The notes under the pieces were generated by a model, which saw only the letters and a program-made list of their open reading frames with translations, was not told the DNA's origin and made no database searches. The translations under genes were made by a program, and so were the position numbers. A stretch of 64,000 nucleotides of DNA from assembly GCA_027450185.1 (NCBI GenBank), contig DAIDKF010000003.1:1-64000 (forward strand). Reading direction: 5' to 3'. The stretch comes from Granulicella sp. (lineage in GTDB: Bacteria; Acidobacteriota; Terriglobia; Terriglobales; Acidobacteriaceae). Shown here in pieces: positions 17,652 to 26,621 of the stretch; within the stretch, counting starts at the first letter, position 1; each line of letters opens with the position of its first letter.

Positions 17652-19172
17652 ATGGCCGCGACAAGCTCCAGAATATTGAACTCCACTCTCGCAAAGCTCG
17701 TGATGAGTGCGGAAGAGGCTGCCGCTCTGATCCAGCCGGGATCAATCCTCGGTATGAGTGGTTTTACGGGATCGGGATATCCCAAGGCCGTGCCAACGGC
17801 GCTGGCCGAACGAATTACGGCGGCCAACGAGCGAGGCCAGGGCTTCAAGGTAAGCGTCTTTACAGGTGCTTCGACCGGCCCTGAACTCGATGGTGCGCTG
17901 GCCCTCGTGGATGGCGTCAATCTGCGGCTGCCGTACAACGGCGACGGCGAGATGCGCAAACGCATCAATGCGGGTGAGGCGAATTACATGGACATCCACC
18001 TCAGCCACGTTGCTCAGTTGGTGGACTACGGGTTCCTCGGCAAGATGGATACGGCGATCATCGAGGTGACGGCGATCCTGGAAGATGGGCGCGTCGTTCC
18101 CAGCTCCTCGATGGGCAACAATACGACCTGGATCGACCGTGCAGACAAGATCATTCTGGAGGTCAACTCTGACCAGCCCTTGGAGCTGGAGGGTATGCAT
18201 GACATCTACTACGGGCTGGGACTCCCCCCCAACCGCACGCCCATTCCGCTGGTCAAGTCAGACCAGAGGATTGGTACGCCGTATCTGAAGGTGCCGATGG
18301 AGAAGGTGATTGCGGTTGTGTGTACGGACATCGGAGACCGTGCCAGCCCATTCAAGGCACCCGACGAAGCCTCGCGCAAGATTGCTGGCCACATCATCAA
18401 CTTCCTGGAGTCGGAGGTGAAGAAGGGCCACATGCCGTCAACGCTGTTCCCGCTGCAATCCGGTGTCGGCAACATTGCCAACGCGGTGCTCTTCGCGCTG
18501 GAGGCTGCGCCCTTTGAGGGTATGACTGCCTACACGGAGGTCATTCAGGATGGCATGGTGCATCTGCTCGACAAGGGCAAGCTGGCCAGCCTCTCGGCTA
18601 CGGCCTTCTCGCTGAGTCCCGATGGAATCGAGAAGATCATGCCGAGGATCGGCAGCTACCGGAACCAGATCGTGATCCGGCAGCAGGAGATCTCAAATAA
18701 TCCTGAGATCATCCGCCGGCTTGGGGTTCTGTCGATGAACGCCATGATCGAAGGCGATATCTACGGCAACGTCAACTCGACGCACATGATGGGTTGCAGT
18801 ATGCAGAACGGGATTGGCGGCTCGGGCGATTTCACGCGCAATGCCTTCATCTCGTTCATGATGGCGCCATCGACAGCCAAGGGCGGAGCCATCTCGACGA
18901 TCGTCCCGATGGTGTCGCACATCGACCACACCGAGCACGATCTCCAGGTCATGGTCACTGACCAGGGGCTGGCCGACCTGCGCGGACGTTCACCTAAGCA
19001 GAGGGCACAACTCATCATTGAGAACTGTTCGCACCCCGATTTCCGTCCGGCATTGCGCGATTACTACAACCGTGCAGAAAAGCTGGCACCTGGAAAACAC
19101 ACCCCCCACCTCCTCGACGAGTCCTTGTCGTGGCACAGTCGGTTCCTGCGCACGGGAAGCATGTTGGCTTAG
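17652..19172 (+). CDS. Succinyl-CoA:acetate CoA-transferase (AarC/Ato type)
   Basis: The enzyme moves CoA between succinyl-CoA and acetate, making acetyl-CoA and succinate; it can replace succinyl-CoA synthetase in the TCA cycle. The N-terminal GMSGFTGSGYPKAVPTALAE and the segment AYTEVIQDGMVHLLDKGK, which should hold the catalytic glutamate, fit the AarC/acetyl-CoA hydrolase family, as does the length of 506. The ribosome site AAGGAAGG is good. It lies 160 bases after gltA on the same strand. In Acetobacter and Geobacter, enzymes of this family activate acetate and couple it to the TCA cycle. Acetyl-CoA hydrolase activity is the main alternative. Confidence 0.9.
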   Translation: MAATSSRILNSTLAKLVMSAEEAAALIQPGSILGMSGFTGSGYPKAVPTALAERITAANERGQGFKVSVFTGASTGPELDGALALVDGVNLRLPYNGDGEMRKRINAGEANYMDIHLSHVAQLVDYGFLGKMDTAIIEVTAILEDGRVVPSSSMGNNTTWIDRADKIILEVNSDQPLELEGMHDIYYGLGLPPNRTPIPLVKSDQRIGTPYLKVPMEKVIAVVCTDIGDRASPFKAPDEASRKIAGHIINFLESEVKKGHMPSTLFPLQSGVGNIANAVLFALEAAPFEGMTAYTEVIQDGMVHLLDKGKLASLSATAFSLSPDGIEKIMPRIGSYRNQIVIRQQEISNNPEIIRRLGVLSMNAMIEGDIYGNVNSTHMMGCSMQNGIGGSGDFTRNAFISFMMAPSTAKGGAISTIVPMVSHIDHTEHDLQVMVTDQGLADLRGRSPKQRAQLIIENCSHPDFRPALRDYYNRAEKLAPGKHTPHLLDESLSWHSRFLRTGSMLA

Positions 19173-19330
19173 GAAAGGCATGTTGAACCCGTGTTAACCA
19201 CTCCACCCGCGCCAGCAGGCCCATTGCCAGAGAGAGTTCTGCCCCATTGAGCCAATGGCTAACCCAACCGCTTGCGCGGGTGGGTTGCACTACATGCAGC
19301 AAAACATCTTCACATCTTTAACGGAGGCTT

Positions 19331-21196
19331 ATGATGCAAAAAAAGATTCACATCTTATGGGCAAGCCTGGGCATGGCCTTGCTCACTTCTGCCTTGATAC
19401 CTGTCCTGGCGCAACAGCCGGGCAGTCCATCCAGCAGTACGGCGGTGCAGAGTGCGTCGCCAGCGGCGTCCACCGATCAGTCCAGTCAGAAACTGGCCGA
19501 CATTCTGCTGCGCCGGGGCGTGATCTCTCAGGATGAATATAACCAGTTGACGGGGAAGAAGGCTGGAACTCCGGTTCCCGCTGTGTCCACTGCTCCGGCG
19601 CTGCCTAGTCCGGCGGCCGTCTCATCTGTTCCCGAAGTACAGGCCGAAGCCCAGCACCCCTCTGCCGCCACCACCTGGCTGAACCCCGAGGAGCCCCCGT
19701 ACGCCACTGAGCCAGGCGCACCCAGCTTTGTGGAGAGAGTTCCGTCCACGACGGTGAACGAAGCACTTTCACCGATTCGCGTCTTCCCCATTGGTGGCTT
19801 GCAAATTGACGAGCATCCAGCCTTCAAGGCAGATGGGGTCGGAATTACGCCCTATGGCTTTATCAAAGCAACCTTCGATGAGGACAGTTCCTCTCCCAAC
19901 GGAGACGACTTTCCGCTTCCCGGATTTCTGACTGACACGGGTCCCAATGGGGCTCCAGAGTTTCATATCAAGGCCCGTAGCACCCGGTTCGGCGCCAACT
20001 TCCAATGGTATGACCACAATCCAAAGTGGGTTGTTACCGGCAAGATCGAGATGGATTTTGAAGGCAACTTCAACCGCTCGGATAACCGCAATCTATCCAG
20101 TTTGCGTTCCAATAACCCAGGGCTCCGGCTGGCCTATGTCCGCATGGACTACCACTTCAACGCCAAGGACACCTTCTCTGCGGTGTTCGGGCAGGACTGG
20201 ACCACCTATGGATCATCCACGCTGCCGAACATCCTCGAGACGACCGGGCTGGGCGTAGCGTTTGGCTCAATGTACGAGCGCGACCCGCAGATGCGCGCGG
20301 GCTTTACGCACAAGATGGGTGGCATATCCATCACGCCGGAGTTCGCGTTCGATATGCCGTTCTCGGGTCTTCCACCCAGTGCCGCCAACATCTCCGATCA
20401 GCTCGGTTATGGCGAACGGCAGGGTCCGGACTCGAATCGTCCAGAGTACCAGGGACGGCTTGTGTTGCAGTGGCAGTTGGATCACGCCAAGGGTGTGCCT
20501 CCGGCCCAGGTCATCTTCAGCGGCTTTGAGGGTCGTCGGGCTGGCATTGTTCTGGCCTCTGCGGTTCCCACCGCCTATGCGACTACCTTCGCTACCGGAG
20601 TAGAGGCTGGCAGCAAGCAGGACGGGTGGGACTTTGAATGGCAACTGCCTTCAAGATGGTTCACTCTTGTCGGGAAATTCTACAGCGGCGCTGACCTGAG
20701 ATACTTCTTCGCCGGCCAGCTATATTCCTTCTTCAACGACACCAAAGGTCTCACCGATACCGTTACGGTAGCCACAGAAGATGGTGCCTCCAACGTGGTC
20801 TTTGGTACCAATGCGGGTGGTCAGCAGGTGGTCGCGCCTCAGCGTCCGGTTCGTTCCGAAGGCGGGTTCGCTGAGTTAGGCCTTCCGCTTTCGCGTATCT
20901 TCAATGCCGATCCTGCAGGCCGCAACGCAGGCTGGTCGCTCTATGCTACCTACGGAGTTGACCAGGCTAAGACCCGCGATCTGGATGAGGCTACGCTCAA
21001 GGGAAATCGTCGCTACAGCACCATGGCGATCGGAACGCTCAACTACAAGTTGAACCGCTGGCTGGCCTTCTCCTATGAGCAGTCGCTCTACACCACGCAT
21101 GCCAACCCCGAAGAAGCACTGCCGCTCTTCCGTGGCGTTCCCTCTCGCGAGTGGAACGATGTCCGCGAAGAGGGTGGTCCGATCTTCACCTTCTAA
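19331..21196 (+). CDS. Outer-membrane porin, DcaP-like
   Basis: The protein has a signal peptide (LLTSALIPVLAQQ) and a short helical region (SQKLADILLRRGVISQDEYNQLTG). A low-complexity linker of about 90 residues follows, then a beta-barrel. The barrel part has KARSTRFGANFQWYDHNPKW and MDYHFNAKDTFSAVFGQDWTTYG, matching DcaP-family trimeric porins that admit dicarboxylates and other small acids, and it ends in the aromatic Phe typical of outer-membrane proteins. An ATG at 19334 with a GGAGG site is an equally good start. Position after the acetate/TCA genes suggests uptake of organic acids, which is inference. Confidence 0.75.
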   Translation: MMQKKIHILWASLGMALLTSALIPVLAQQPGSPSSSTAVQSASPAASTDQSSQKLADILLRRGVISQDEYNQLTGKKAGTPVPAVSTAPALPSPAAVSSVPEVQAEAQHPSAATTWLNPEEPPYATEPGAPSFVERVPSTTVNEALSPIRVFPIGGLQIDEHPAFKADGVGITPYGFIKATFDEDSSSPNGDDFPLPGFLTDTGPNGAPEFHIKARSTRFGANFQWYDHNPKWVVTGKIEMDFEGNFNRSDNRNLSSLRSNNPGLRLAYVRMDYHFNAKDTFSAVFGQDWTTYGSSTLPNILETTGLGVAFGSMYERDPQMRAGFTHKMGGISITPEFAFDMPFSGLPPSAANISDQLGYGERQGPDSNRPEYQGRLVLQWQLDHAKGVPPAQVIFSGFEGRRAGIVLASAVPTAYATTFATGVEAGSKQDGWDFEWQLPSRWFTLVGKFYSGADLRYFFAGQLYSFFNDTKGLTDTVTVATEDGASNVVFGTNAGGQQVVAPQRPVRSEGGFAELGLPLSRIFNADPAGRNAGWSLYATYGVDQAKTRDLDEATLKGNRRYSTMAIGTLNYKLNRWLAFSYEQSLYTTHANPEEALPLFRGVPSREWNDVREEGGPIFTF

Positions 21197-21240
21197 TCTC
21201 GCCGACGCACGAAGTTCGTGTGGAAGCAAGCCGTATCGAC

Positions 21241-21282
21241 AGTTGCAGCAGGTGGTACTCACACCATCTGCTGCAACTGATT
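21241..21282 (+). terminator. Hairpin terminator after the porin gene
   Basis: A 16-base stem, AGTTGCAGCAGGTGGT with ACCATCTGCTGCAACT (one G-T pair), has a six-base loop and is followed by GATTT. It lies 44 bases after the porin stop. Confidence 0.7.
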
Positions 21283-21436
21283 TAAGCCCGGCTCGCGACC
21301 TGCGGCAACCTGCCGAAATGGTGCTCCGAGCCATCCTTGACCGTCGCTTCCAATGAGTTTACGGTCGAGAAAGATCGTATGTGAGCATGCAGCAAGCGGT
21401 CTCGCCACAGGCCCTGCACAGCCGCCGCTACGGTCC
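21283..21436. other. Intergenic region upstream of the haem gene pair
   Basis: I see no gene in this stretch between the porin terminator and the CRP-type palindrome at 21437. The short ORFs of the track overlapping it lack ribosome sites and family resemblance. Confidence 0.5.
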
Positions 21437-21452
21437 TGTGATTCGAGTCACA
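21437..21452. promoter_or_regulatory. CRP-type palindrome upstream of the haem gene pair
   Basis: The sequence TGTGATTCGAGTCACA is a perfect TGTGA-N6-TCACA palindrome centred about 121 bases before the hemG start. It is the same type as the site before gltA and those before the cytochrome island. Confidence 0.72.
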
Positions 21453-21565
21453 GTGGCGAAGTTCATCCCCCGATACCCTTAGGGTGATGACGAACTCACG
21501 GGCTTGCGCAATGGGCGAGCCTATCTCCCAGGAGTCAGAATGCTGACTAGAAGTGTGACAGCGTG

Positions 21566-23035
21566 ATGAGGAAGACAGTCGTCATCGGCGGAGGAATCTC
21601 AGGTCTAGCGACCGCGTATGCCCTCCAAACCTCCGCAGGCACGGACGCCAATTACCTCTTGCTGGAGAGCTCCGGTCATCTTGGCGGCAAGATCACGACT
21701 GACTCTGCTGACGGGTTCCTGATCGAAGGCGGCCCCGATTCTTTCCTGACGCAAAAGCGCGCAGCAGTGGATCTTTGCCGTGAGCTGGGGCTAGGCGACC
21801 AGATCATCGGCTCCAACCACACAGCGACGCCCTCCACCTATGTTCTGAACCGCGGCCGCCTGCATCCCATGCCCGAGGGCATGATGTTAATGGCGCCGAC
21901 GATGATCCTTCCCATTCTGCGCTCGCGACTGATCTCCTGGCCGGGCAAACTGCGCATGGGGTTGGAGATTTTCGTGGGAAGGAACGAAACGAACCCCGAC
22001 GAGAGCCTTGCCAGCTTTGTGCGCCGACGCATGGGGTCTGAGCTACTGGACAAGATTGCCGGGCCGCTGATGGCTGGAATTCACGCCGGCGACCCCGAGC
22101 GTCTCAGCCTGCGCAGCACCTTCCCGATCTTCTCGGACATGGAGAAGACCCATCGCAGCCTGGTGCTGGGCATGATGAAGCGGAAGAAGGCGCAGGCAGG
22201 CCAGGCGTCCAAGGCGGCGAAGACGTCAACGGCTAAGCCGCCGTCGATGTTCACTACGCTCTCCGGCGGCCTGCAACAGCTTCCTGACGCCATCGCGGCG
22301 CGGCTCAATCCGCAGCAGGTGAGGCTCAACTGTCGCGTGCAATCACTGGCCATGGAAGGCGATCAGTACAGCGTTCGGCTGGCCGATGGGTCGTCCATTC
22401 TGGCCGACAACATCGTCTTCGCTACTCCCGCGTATGTGACTGCGGACATCATTCAGCAGCTTGATCCCGCACTGGCCGGGAGGCTGCGCGCCATCCGCTA
22501 TGTTTCTACCTCGACGGTCTCGCTCGCCTTTCGCCGCAGCGAACTGACCTGCGCTCTCGACGGCTTTGGCTTCATCGTGCCCGCCGCAGAGGGCCGCAAG
22601 ATCAACGCGTGCTCGTGGTCCTCCACGAAGTTCAGTCATCGTGCGCCTGAAGACTATGTGCTGATACGCGTTTTTATCGGCGGCGCTCTCACGGAAGATC
22701 TGGCCGAGCAGGATGAGGCGACGCTGATCGACATTGCGCGGCAGGAGTTGCGCGAGATCATGGGCATCACCGCAACGCCGGTGCTGGCCCGGGCCTACCG
22801 TTGGAGGAAATCCAACCCGCAATACAATGTCGGCCACAGCGTGCTGGTCGATGAGATCGATCGCAGCGTCGCGGAGCATCCGGGGCTGTATCTCGCAGGC
22901 GCGGCCTTCCGAGGCTCTGGAATTCCGGACTGCATTCAGAGCGGAATGGACACAGCCAGAAAGATCATGCAGCAGCCACCCATCCCCTCGCGCAGCATTG
23001 AAGCCAACGCATCACCCGTTCCTGTCACATCTTAG
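21566..23035 (+). CDS. hemG: Protoporphyrinogen/coproporphyrinogen oxidase, HemY-type
   Basis: This FAD enzyme oxidises protoporphyrinogen (or coproporphyrinogen) in a late step of haem synthesis. The N-terminal dinucleotide fold VVIGGGISGLATAYAL is clear. EGGPDSFLTQK and, near the C-terminus, GLYLAGAAFRGSGIPDCIQSG are typical of the HemY/PPOX family. The ATG at 21566 is preferred to the GTG one codon upstream. It is followed after ten bases by a radical SAM gene with a good ribosome site, so the two form an operon. A perfect CRP-type palindrome lies upstream. Haem supply fits the cytochrome island downstream. Confidence 0.93.
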   Translation: MRKTVVIGGGISGLATAYALQTSAGTDANYLLLESSGHLGGKITTDSADGFLIEGGPDSFLTQKRAAVDLCRELGLGDQIIGSNHTATPSTYVLNRGRLHPMPEGMMLMAPTMILPILRSRLISWPGKLRMGLEIFVGRNETNPDESLASFVRRRMGSELLDKIAGPLMAGIHAGDPERLSLRSTFPIFSDMEKTHRSLVLGMMKRKKAQAGQASKAAKTSTAKPPSMFTTLSGGLQQLPDAIAARLNPQQVRLNCRVQSLAMEGDQYSVRLADGSSILADNIVFATPAYVTADIIQQLDPALAGRLRAIRYVSTSTVSLAFRRSELTCALDGFGFIVPAAEGRKINACSWSSTKFSHRAPEDYVLIRVFIGGALTEDLAEQDEATLIDIARQELREIMGITATPVLARAYRWRKSNPQYNVGHSVLVDEIDRSVAEHPGLYLAGAAFRGSGIPDCIQSGMDTARKIMQQPPIPSRSIEANASPVPVTS

Positions 23036-23045
23036 GAGAACTCCC

Positions 23046-24203
23046 ATGTCATCCCCAATTTCGTCTGTAGATATTCGAACGATCCCCACTCCCGCTCCGG
23101 CGAGGCAAGGACATCCGTCCACTCATCCGCACCACTCCGCCAACCATGACTACTCCAGCCAGCCAATGCTGGTGTACTGGGAGATGACGCAGGCGTGCGG
23201 CCTGGCGTGCCGTCACTGTCGCGCCGAGGCTGTCTCAACACCGCATCCCGACGAACTCACCTACGAGGAAGGACGGAACCTGCTGCGTCAAATCGCGGCC
23301 TTCGACAGACCCACGCCGCATCTGGTCTTTACCGGCGGCGACCCTCTCCGCCGCACGGATCTGTTTGACCTGCTGGACTACGCGCGCTCTCTTGGCATCA
23401 ACGTCTCCATCACCCCCAGCGCAACCTCCGACCTCACGCTCGACGTGATGGCCCGCCTCAGGGATCATGGGATCGACAGCTTCGGGCTCAGCCTGGACGG
23501 GTCCACGGCTGCTCGCCACGAGGCTGTGCGCGGCGTCGAAGGCTGCTTCGACTGGACCATCGCAGCAGCAAAAAATGCAGCCAGCCTCGGCGTTCCCATA
23601 CAGATCAACACCCTGGTCGCCGAGGAGACCGTCGACGACATTCCTGCGATCTACGAGTTGCTGAAGAGCACCTTCCCGGTGATGCGCTGGAGCCTCTTCT
23701 TCCTGATCGAAGTGGGCCGCGGCAAGGTTTTGCAGCCCATCTCCAGTGAGCGCGGCGAGCAGTTGATGAACTGGATCTACGATCAATCGAAGATCGCTCC
23801 GTTTGCGGTTGCAACCACCGAGGCGCCGTCCTATCGCCGCGTTGCGCTGAGCCGCATGCGCGCGGCGGGCATGGTCGCCGCCGAGATCGAGCGCACTCCC
23901 GTCTATCGCGGCTTCGGCATCCGCGACGGCCACGGCATCATGTTCATCTCCAACCAGGGTGATATCTGCCCTGCTGGCTTCCTTCCGCTGGCTATGGGCA
24001 ACGTCCGCACCGATCAGCTTCAGGATATCTACCGCAATGCTCCGATGTTCCAGGCGCTTCACAATCCGAATCTGTTCAAGGGCAAGTGCGGACGCTGCGA
24101 GTATCGCGCTCTGTGCGGCGGATCGCGCGCGCGAGCCTTCGCCGCAACCGGTGATGCGCTGGCCAGCGATCCGTTCTGCCACTACGAACCCGCCGTCCAC
24201 TAA
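23046..24203 (+). CDS. Radical SAM/SPASM protein near haem genes (TIGR04053-like)
   Basis: The start at 23046 follows a TAGGAGAA ribosome site ten bases after hemG; the longer ORF of the track runs through hemG. A His-rich linker precedes the radical SAM cluster motif CGLACRHC (Cys 51, 55, 58), then VFTGGDPLRRTDLFDLLDY. The C-terminal SPASM-like region has CPAG, CGRCEYRALCGG and a final Cys, enough to bind a second iron-sulfur cluster. It resembles the NirJ/AhbD group and the TIGR04053 family that often accompany tetrapyrrole genes. Its reaction is unknown; tetrapyrrole side-chain chemistry is inferred from position and family. Confidence 0.85.
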   Translation: MSSPISSVDIRTIPTPAPARQGHPSTHPHHSANHDYSSQPMLVYWEMTQACGLACRHCRAEAVSTPHPDELTYEEGRNLLRQIAAFDRPTPHLVFTGGDPLRRTDLFDLLDYARSLGINVSITPSATSDLTLDVMARLRDHGIDSFGLSLDGSTAARHEAVRGVEGCFDWTIAAAKNAASLGVPIQINTLVAEETVDDIPAIYELLKSTFPVMRWSLFFLIEVGRGKVLQPISSERGEQLMNWIYDQSKIAPFAVATTEAPSYRRVALSRMRAAGMVAAEIERTPVYRGFGIRDGHGIMFISNQGDICPAGFLPLAMGNVRTDQLQDIYRNAPMFQALHNPNLFKGKCGRCEYRALCGGSRARAFAATGDALASDPFCHYEPAVH

Positions 24204-24228
24204 CATATAGCCAGCAAACCATACCGGT

Positions 24229-24263
24229 AGATCAGGTCTGCGCGCCATGCACAGACCTGATCT
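24229..24263. terminator. Bidirectional hairpin between convergent genes
   Basis: A perfect 12-base inverted repeat AGATCAGGTCTG / CAGACCTGATCT with an 11-base loop lies between the radical SAM gene and the convergent stress-protein gene. There is no strong T-run on either side. Confidence 0.55.
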
Positions 24264-24353
24264 GTTGAGTGAGTTTGTCCATCCGGTTCCAGTTCGCGCA
24301 ATCACCTCACTGAAGCTGGGATCGCGGGCAGTTTCGATGCAGCCGCTCGAGAT

Positions 24354-25271
24354 TCAAATCTGGCATTCCGGGTCGGGATCAGCATCGAACAGGATCGTCA
24401 TGACAGGGCAGGGAGCCTCCGCAATAATCCGGTACACAATGGGCAGTGGATCATCAGCAGAGAGGACGCTGGCGCGGCGAACACCAAGAAGGATTAGGCT
24501 TGCTGCCTGTTGCCGCGCATAATCCACGACTGCGTTGGAGATCTCGCTTCCGAAGCTCACGTGATAGACCGACTCTTCGATATGAATGGGACTGGTCGCC
24601 ACGAGATGCTTTAATGCGCAGGTCAGAAGCTCGGGCAGCGTTTGATCGCCGGGTGCCGGTTGCAGAGTTCGCGGCAGTACGTGGAGACAGTGCAACCGCA
24701 AGTCTGTACTCTTGCAATATGAGACGGCAAGGTGAATCGCCTGCCGTGTGACGGAATGAAAGTCTGTGGCAAAGATTGCCGGCCCACGCGAAGGGTTAGG
24801 CGTCATCAGATCGGCGGCCACCAGTCCCACGGTCATAATCGGACATGTAGCCTTGCGCATTACCTTTTCCGCGGTTGGTCCAAAGGCAAGACGCTTGGAT
24901 CCGCGAGGTTCGCTTGTACCCAGAATTGCCAGGTCGATCTGTGCCGATTCAATCTCCGCAAGGATCTTCTCAGATGCGACTCCGGTCTCGAGCCGGGTTG
25001 TGCAACTCACACCTATTGCAGCCGCACGATCCTTCATCTGCCGCAGCAGTCGTAACGCAGCCTTCTCCCTTGCGCCTGCGTCGGTAAACAGTGCGGCGTC
25101 GGTAGCGGTTGCAGCGTCCACCTTGCAAACATGCAGGATTCGCAGCGAAGCCTTATTCATCTGACAGAAATTGAGTGCTGCCTGGAGTGCGCCCTCAAAC
25201 CCCGTGGAGAAATTGCTGGCGAACAGAACCCGCCTAAAGGGAGATCGCACCTTCCTGGCCAAATTGGGCAT
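24354..25271 (-). CDS. Tandem universal stress protein (two UspA domains)
   Basis: The protein has two UspA-like domains: residues 12-150 (FRRVLFASNFSTGFEGALQAALNFC ... DLAILGTSEPRGSKRLAFGPTAEKVM) and 160-300 (GPAIFATDFHSVTRQAIHLAVSYC ... ASLILLGVRRAS). The first domain keeps most of the glycine-rich nucleotide loop, while the second is degenerate. Such proteins act in stress or redox and energy sensing, though the exact role is unknown. The ribosome site AGGAG precedes the ATG. A CRP-type palindrome with one arm mismatch lies about 153 bases upstream, so the gene may belong to the same regulon as the neighbouring cytochromes. Confidence 0.88.
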   Translation of the reverse strand: MPNLARKVRSPFRRVLFASNFSTGFEGALQAALNFCQMNKASLRILHVCKVDAATATDAALFTDAGAREKAALRLLRQMKDRAAAIGVSCTTRLETGVASEKILAEIESAQIDLAILGTSEPRGSKRLAFGPTAEKVMRKATCPIMTVGLVAADLMTPNPSRGPAIFATDFHSVTRQAIHLAVSYCKSTDLRLHCLHVLPRTLQPAPGDQTLPELLTCALKHLVATSPIHIEESVYHVSFGSEISNAVVDYARQQAASLILLGVRRASVLSADDPLPIVYRIIAEAPCPVMTILFDADPDPECQI

Positions 25272-25607
25272 CTTCCTTTACTCCTATCTCAGCGCTGATG
25301 CACTCATTCGCCGCTGCACTCGGAAAGCGAACCCTATCCATCGCACCGTTCTGACTGGCGTAACGTATGCAGGTGGAAATCGTGTTTTGATTCAATGCGG
25401 TTTGAAAGGCAATAGCAGTGATAGTTGTCACAAGCCACCACAGATGAACGATTTAATAGATGACGATGTAGTTATCGAAGGGGCAATAGGCTGCGACGCG
25501 GCAACGCGCACCTCGACAGACGACCTCCCGTTGTATGCGGGTGCGCACGCCTAGGCACAGGCCGTTGAGCGACGCACCAAGTTCTGCACGAACAGGTCTT
25601 CCCTTTC
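25272..25607. other. Intergenic region between the stress-protein and regulator genes
   Basis: Apart from the palindrome at 25417, I see no gene or RNA in this stretch. The 127-residue plus-strand ORF at 25171-25554 overlaps the stress-protein gene and has no family resemblance. Confidence 0.5.
25417..25432. promoter_or_regulatory. CRP-type palindrome (one arm mismatch) upstream of the stress protein
   Basis: The sequence AGTGATAGTTGTCACA matches TGTGA-N6-TCACA except for the first base. It lies about 153 bases before the minus-strand stress-protein start. It is weaker evidence than the perfect sites. Confidence 0.55.
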
Positions 25608-26321
25608 CTACGTAGAGAGACTCTCGAGTCCAGCCGCTGAAACCACACGGAAGGACGAACCGTGAATCTCGATCAAGCCATCCTTCTGGAACCTGCCGAG
25701 GGCGCGGGTCACGGTCTCTCGCGACGTTCCCGCCAGATTCGCCAGCTCTTCATGTGTCAGCGCCATCGTGAAGCGCATATCCGTGCCATTGCAGCCCGCC
25801 GCAGCGCGGCCCCATTCGAGCAGCACTCCAGCCAGTCTCCCCGCCGTGGAGCCCGACAGTGCGAGTCGTCGCGCATCGAAGAATGCCGACTTGTACTCCT
25901 CTGATAGCGCCTTTGCCGCCAGCATGCTCGCCTGACCATACTTTTCGAGGAACGCCAGAAGCTCACTGCGGCGAATCTTCTTCACCACGCACGGCTCGAT
26001 GGTCTCCGCTGTCACCTCGAAGTGCGTTCCCGAGATCGCCGCACCCAGCCCCAGCAGGTCTCCCGGAACCGCTATCTTCAGAATGTGTGTCTTGCCTTCG
26101 CGCGAGGTGCAGGACAGCTTCACCTGTCCCATGCAGACAATCGTGGCGGCGTCACACACATCATCTTCCTGGAAGATGATCGATCGCTTTGGCAGCTTCA
26201 TCTGCATGCCCAGCGACTCGAAGTCCACCCTCGCCGGGCCTGAGAGATCGCACAGGATACGCAGCGACCGATCCGAACAGTTCTTGCAGCTGGTGTTTGC
26301 GTATTGTTGAACAAATGTCAT
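25608..26321 (-). CDS. Crp/Fnr-family transcription regulator with N-terminal cysteines
   Basis: The protein has an N-terminal cyclic-nucleotide-binding-like beta-barrel and a C-terminal helix-turn-helix (LTHEELANLAGTSRETVTRALGRF). The SRETVTR recognition helix matches E. coli CRP (SRETVGR), which reads TGTGA. The cAMP pocket is not conserved (VPGDLLGLGAAISG lacks the Arg-Ser pair), so cAMP is unlikely to be the signal. Cysteines at 12, 15 and 24 (CKNCSDRSLRILC) plus 111 recall the Fnr iron-sulfur pattern with altered spacing. A redox or oxygen sensor that reads CRP-like sites is therefore plausible. It probably controls the sites listed here, including one upstream of its own gene. Confidence 0.88.
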   Translation of the reverse strand: MTFVQQYANTSCKNCSDRSLRILCDLSGPARVDFESLGMQMKLPKRSIIFQEDDVCDAATIVCMGQVKLSCTSREGKTHILKIAVPGDLLGLGAAISGTHFEVTAETIEPCVVKKIRRSELLAFLEKYGQASMLAAKALSEEYKSAFFDARRLALSGSTAGRLAGVLLEWGRAAAGCNGTDMRFTMALTHEELANLAGTSRETVTRALGRFQKDGLIEIHGSSFRVVSAAGLESLST

Positions 26322-26406
26322 AAAAGTCTGCTCGCTAGATGGGAATATGGGGCCGGGGTTGCTGCAGGTGCCGCTTCAGCGCCACACGACATCCCGATGG
26401 TTCGCC

Positions 26407-26422
26407 TGTGACCGTGGTCACT
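26407..26422. promoter_or_regulatory. CRP-type palindrome between the regulator and a small membrane gene
   Basis: The sequence TGTGACCGTGGTCACT matches TGTGA-N6-TCACA except for the last base. It lies about 94 bases before the regulator start (minus) and about 54 bases before the small ORF at 26469 (plus), so it could serve both, including autoregulation. Confidence 0.65.
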
Positions 26423-26468
26423 GCTATTTTCAGTGCAGGCTGTAAAGTTGCTCAAGAGGGCAAGGGTC

Positions 26469-26621
26469 ATGCCAGTGAAACGGGAGGGGCTTGTGCGTGA
26501 GGCTTCAGATTTCTGGGAACGGCTAACGGTTGGTGGCGTCGTGGTCATTCTTGTTGCATTTCTGGTTCTGTTCATCGCCAATCTAGCTACAACCATCTGC
26601 TTCGCCCAACTTCCAAGATAA
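26469..26621 (+). CDS. Small single-pass membrane protein
   Basis: This is a 50-residue product starting at the second ATG of the ORF: charged start MPVKREGLVREASDFWERLT, one hydrophobic helix (VGGVVVILVAFLVLFIANLA) and a short tail. It lies just downstream of a CRP-type palindrome, which supports it being real and regulated with the cytochrome genes. The ribosome site is weak (GAGGG further upstream). I do not recognise it. Small proteins of this form often assist membrane oxidoreductases, which would be pure inference here. Confidence 0.5.
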   Translation: MPVKREGLVREASDFWERLTVGGVVVILVAFLVLFIANLATTICFAQLPR

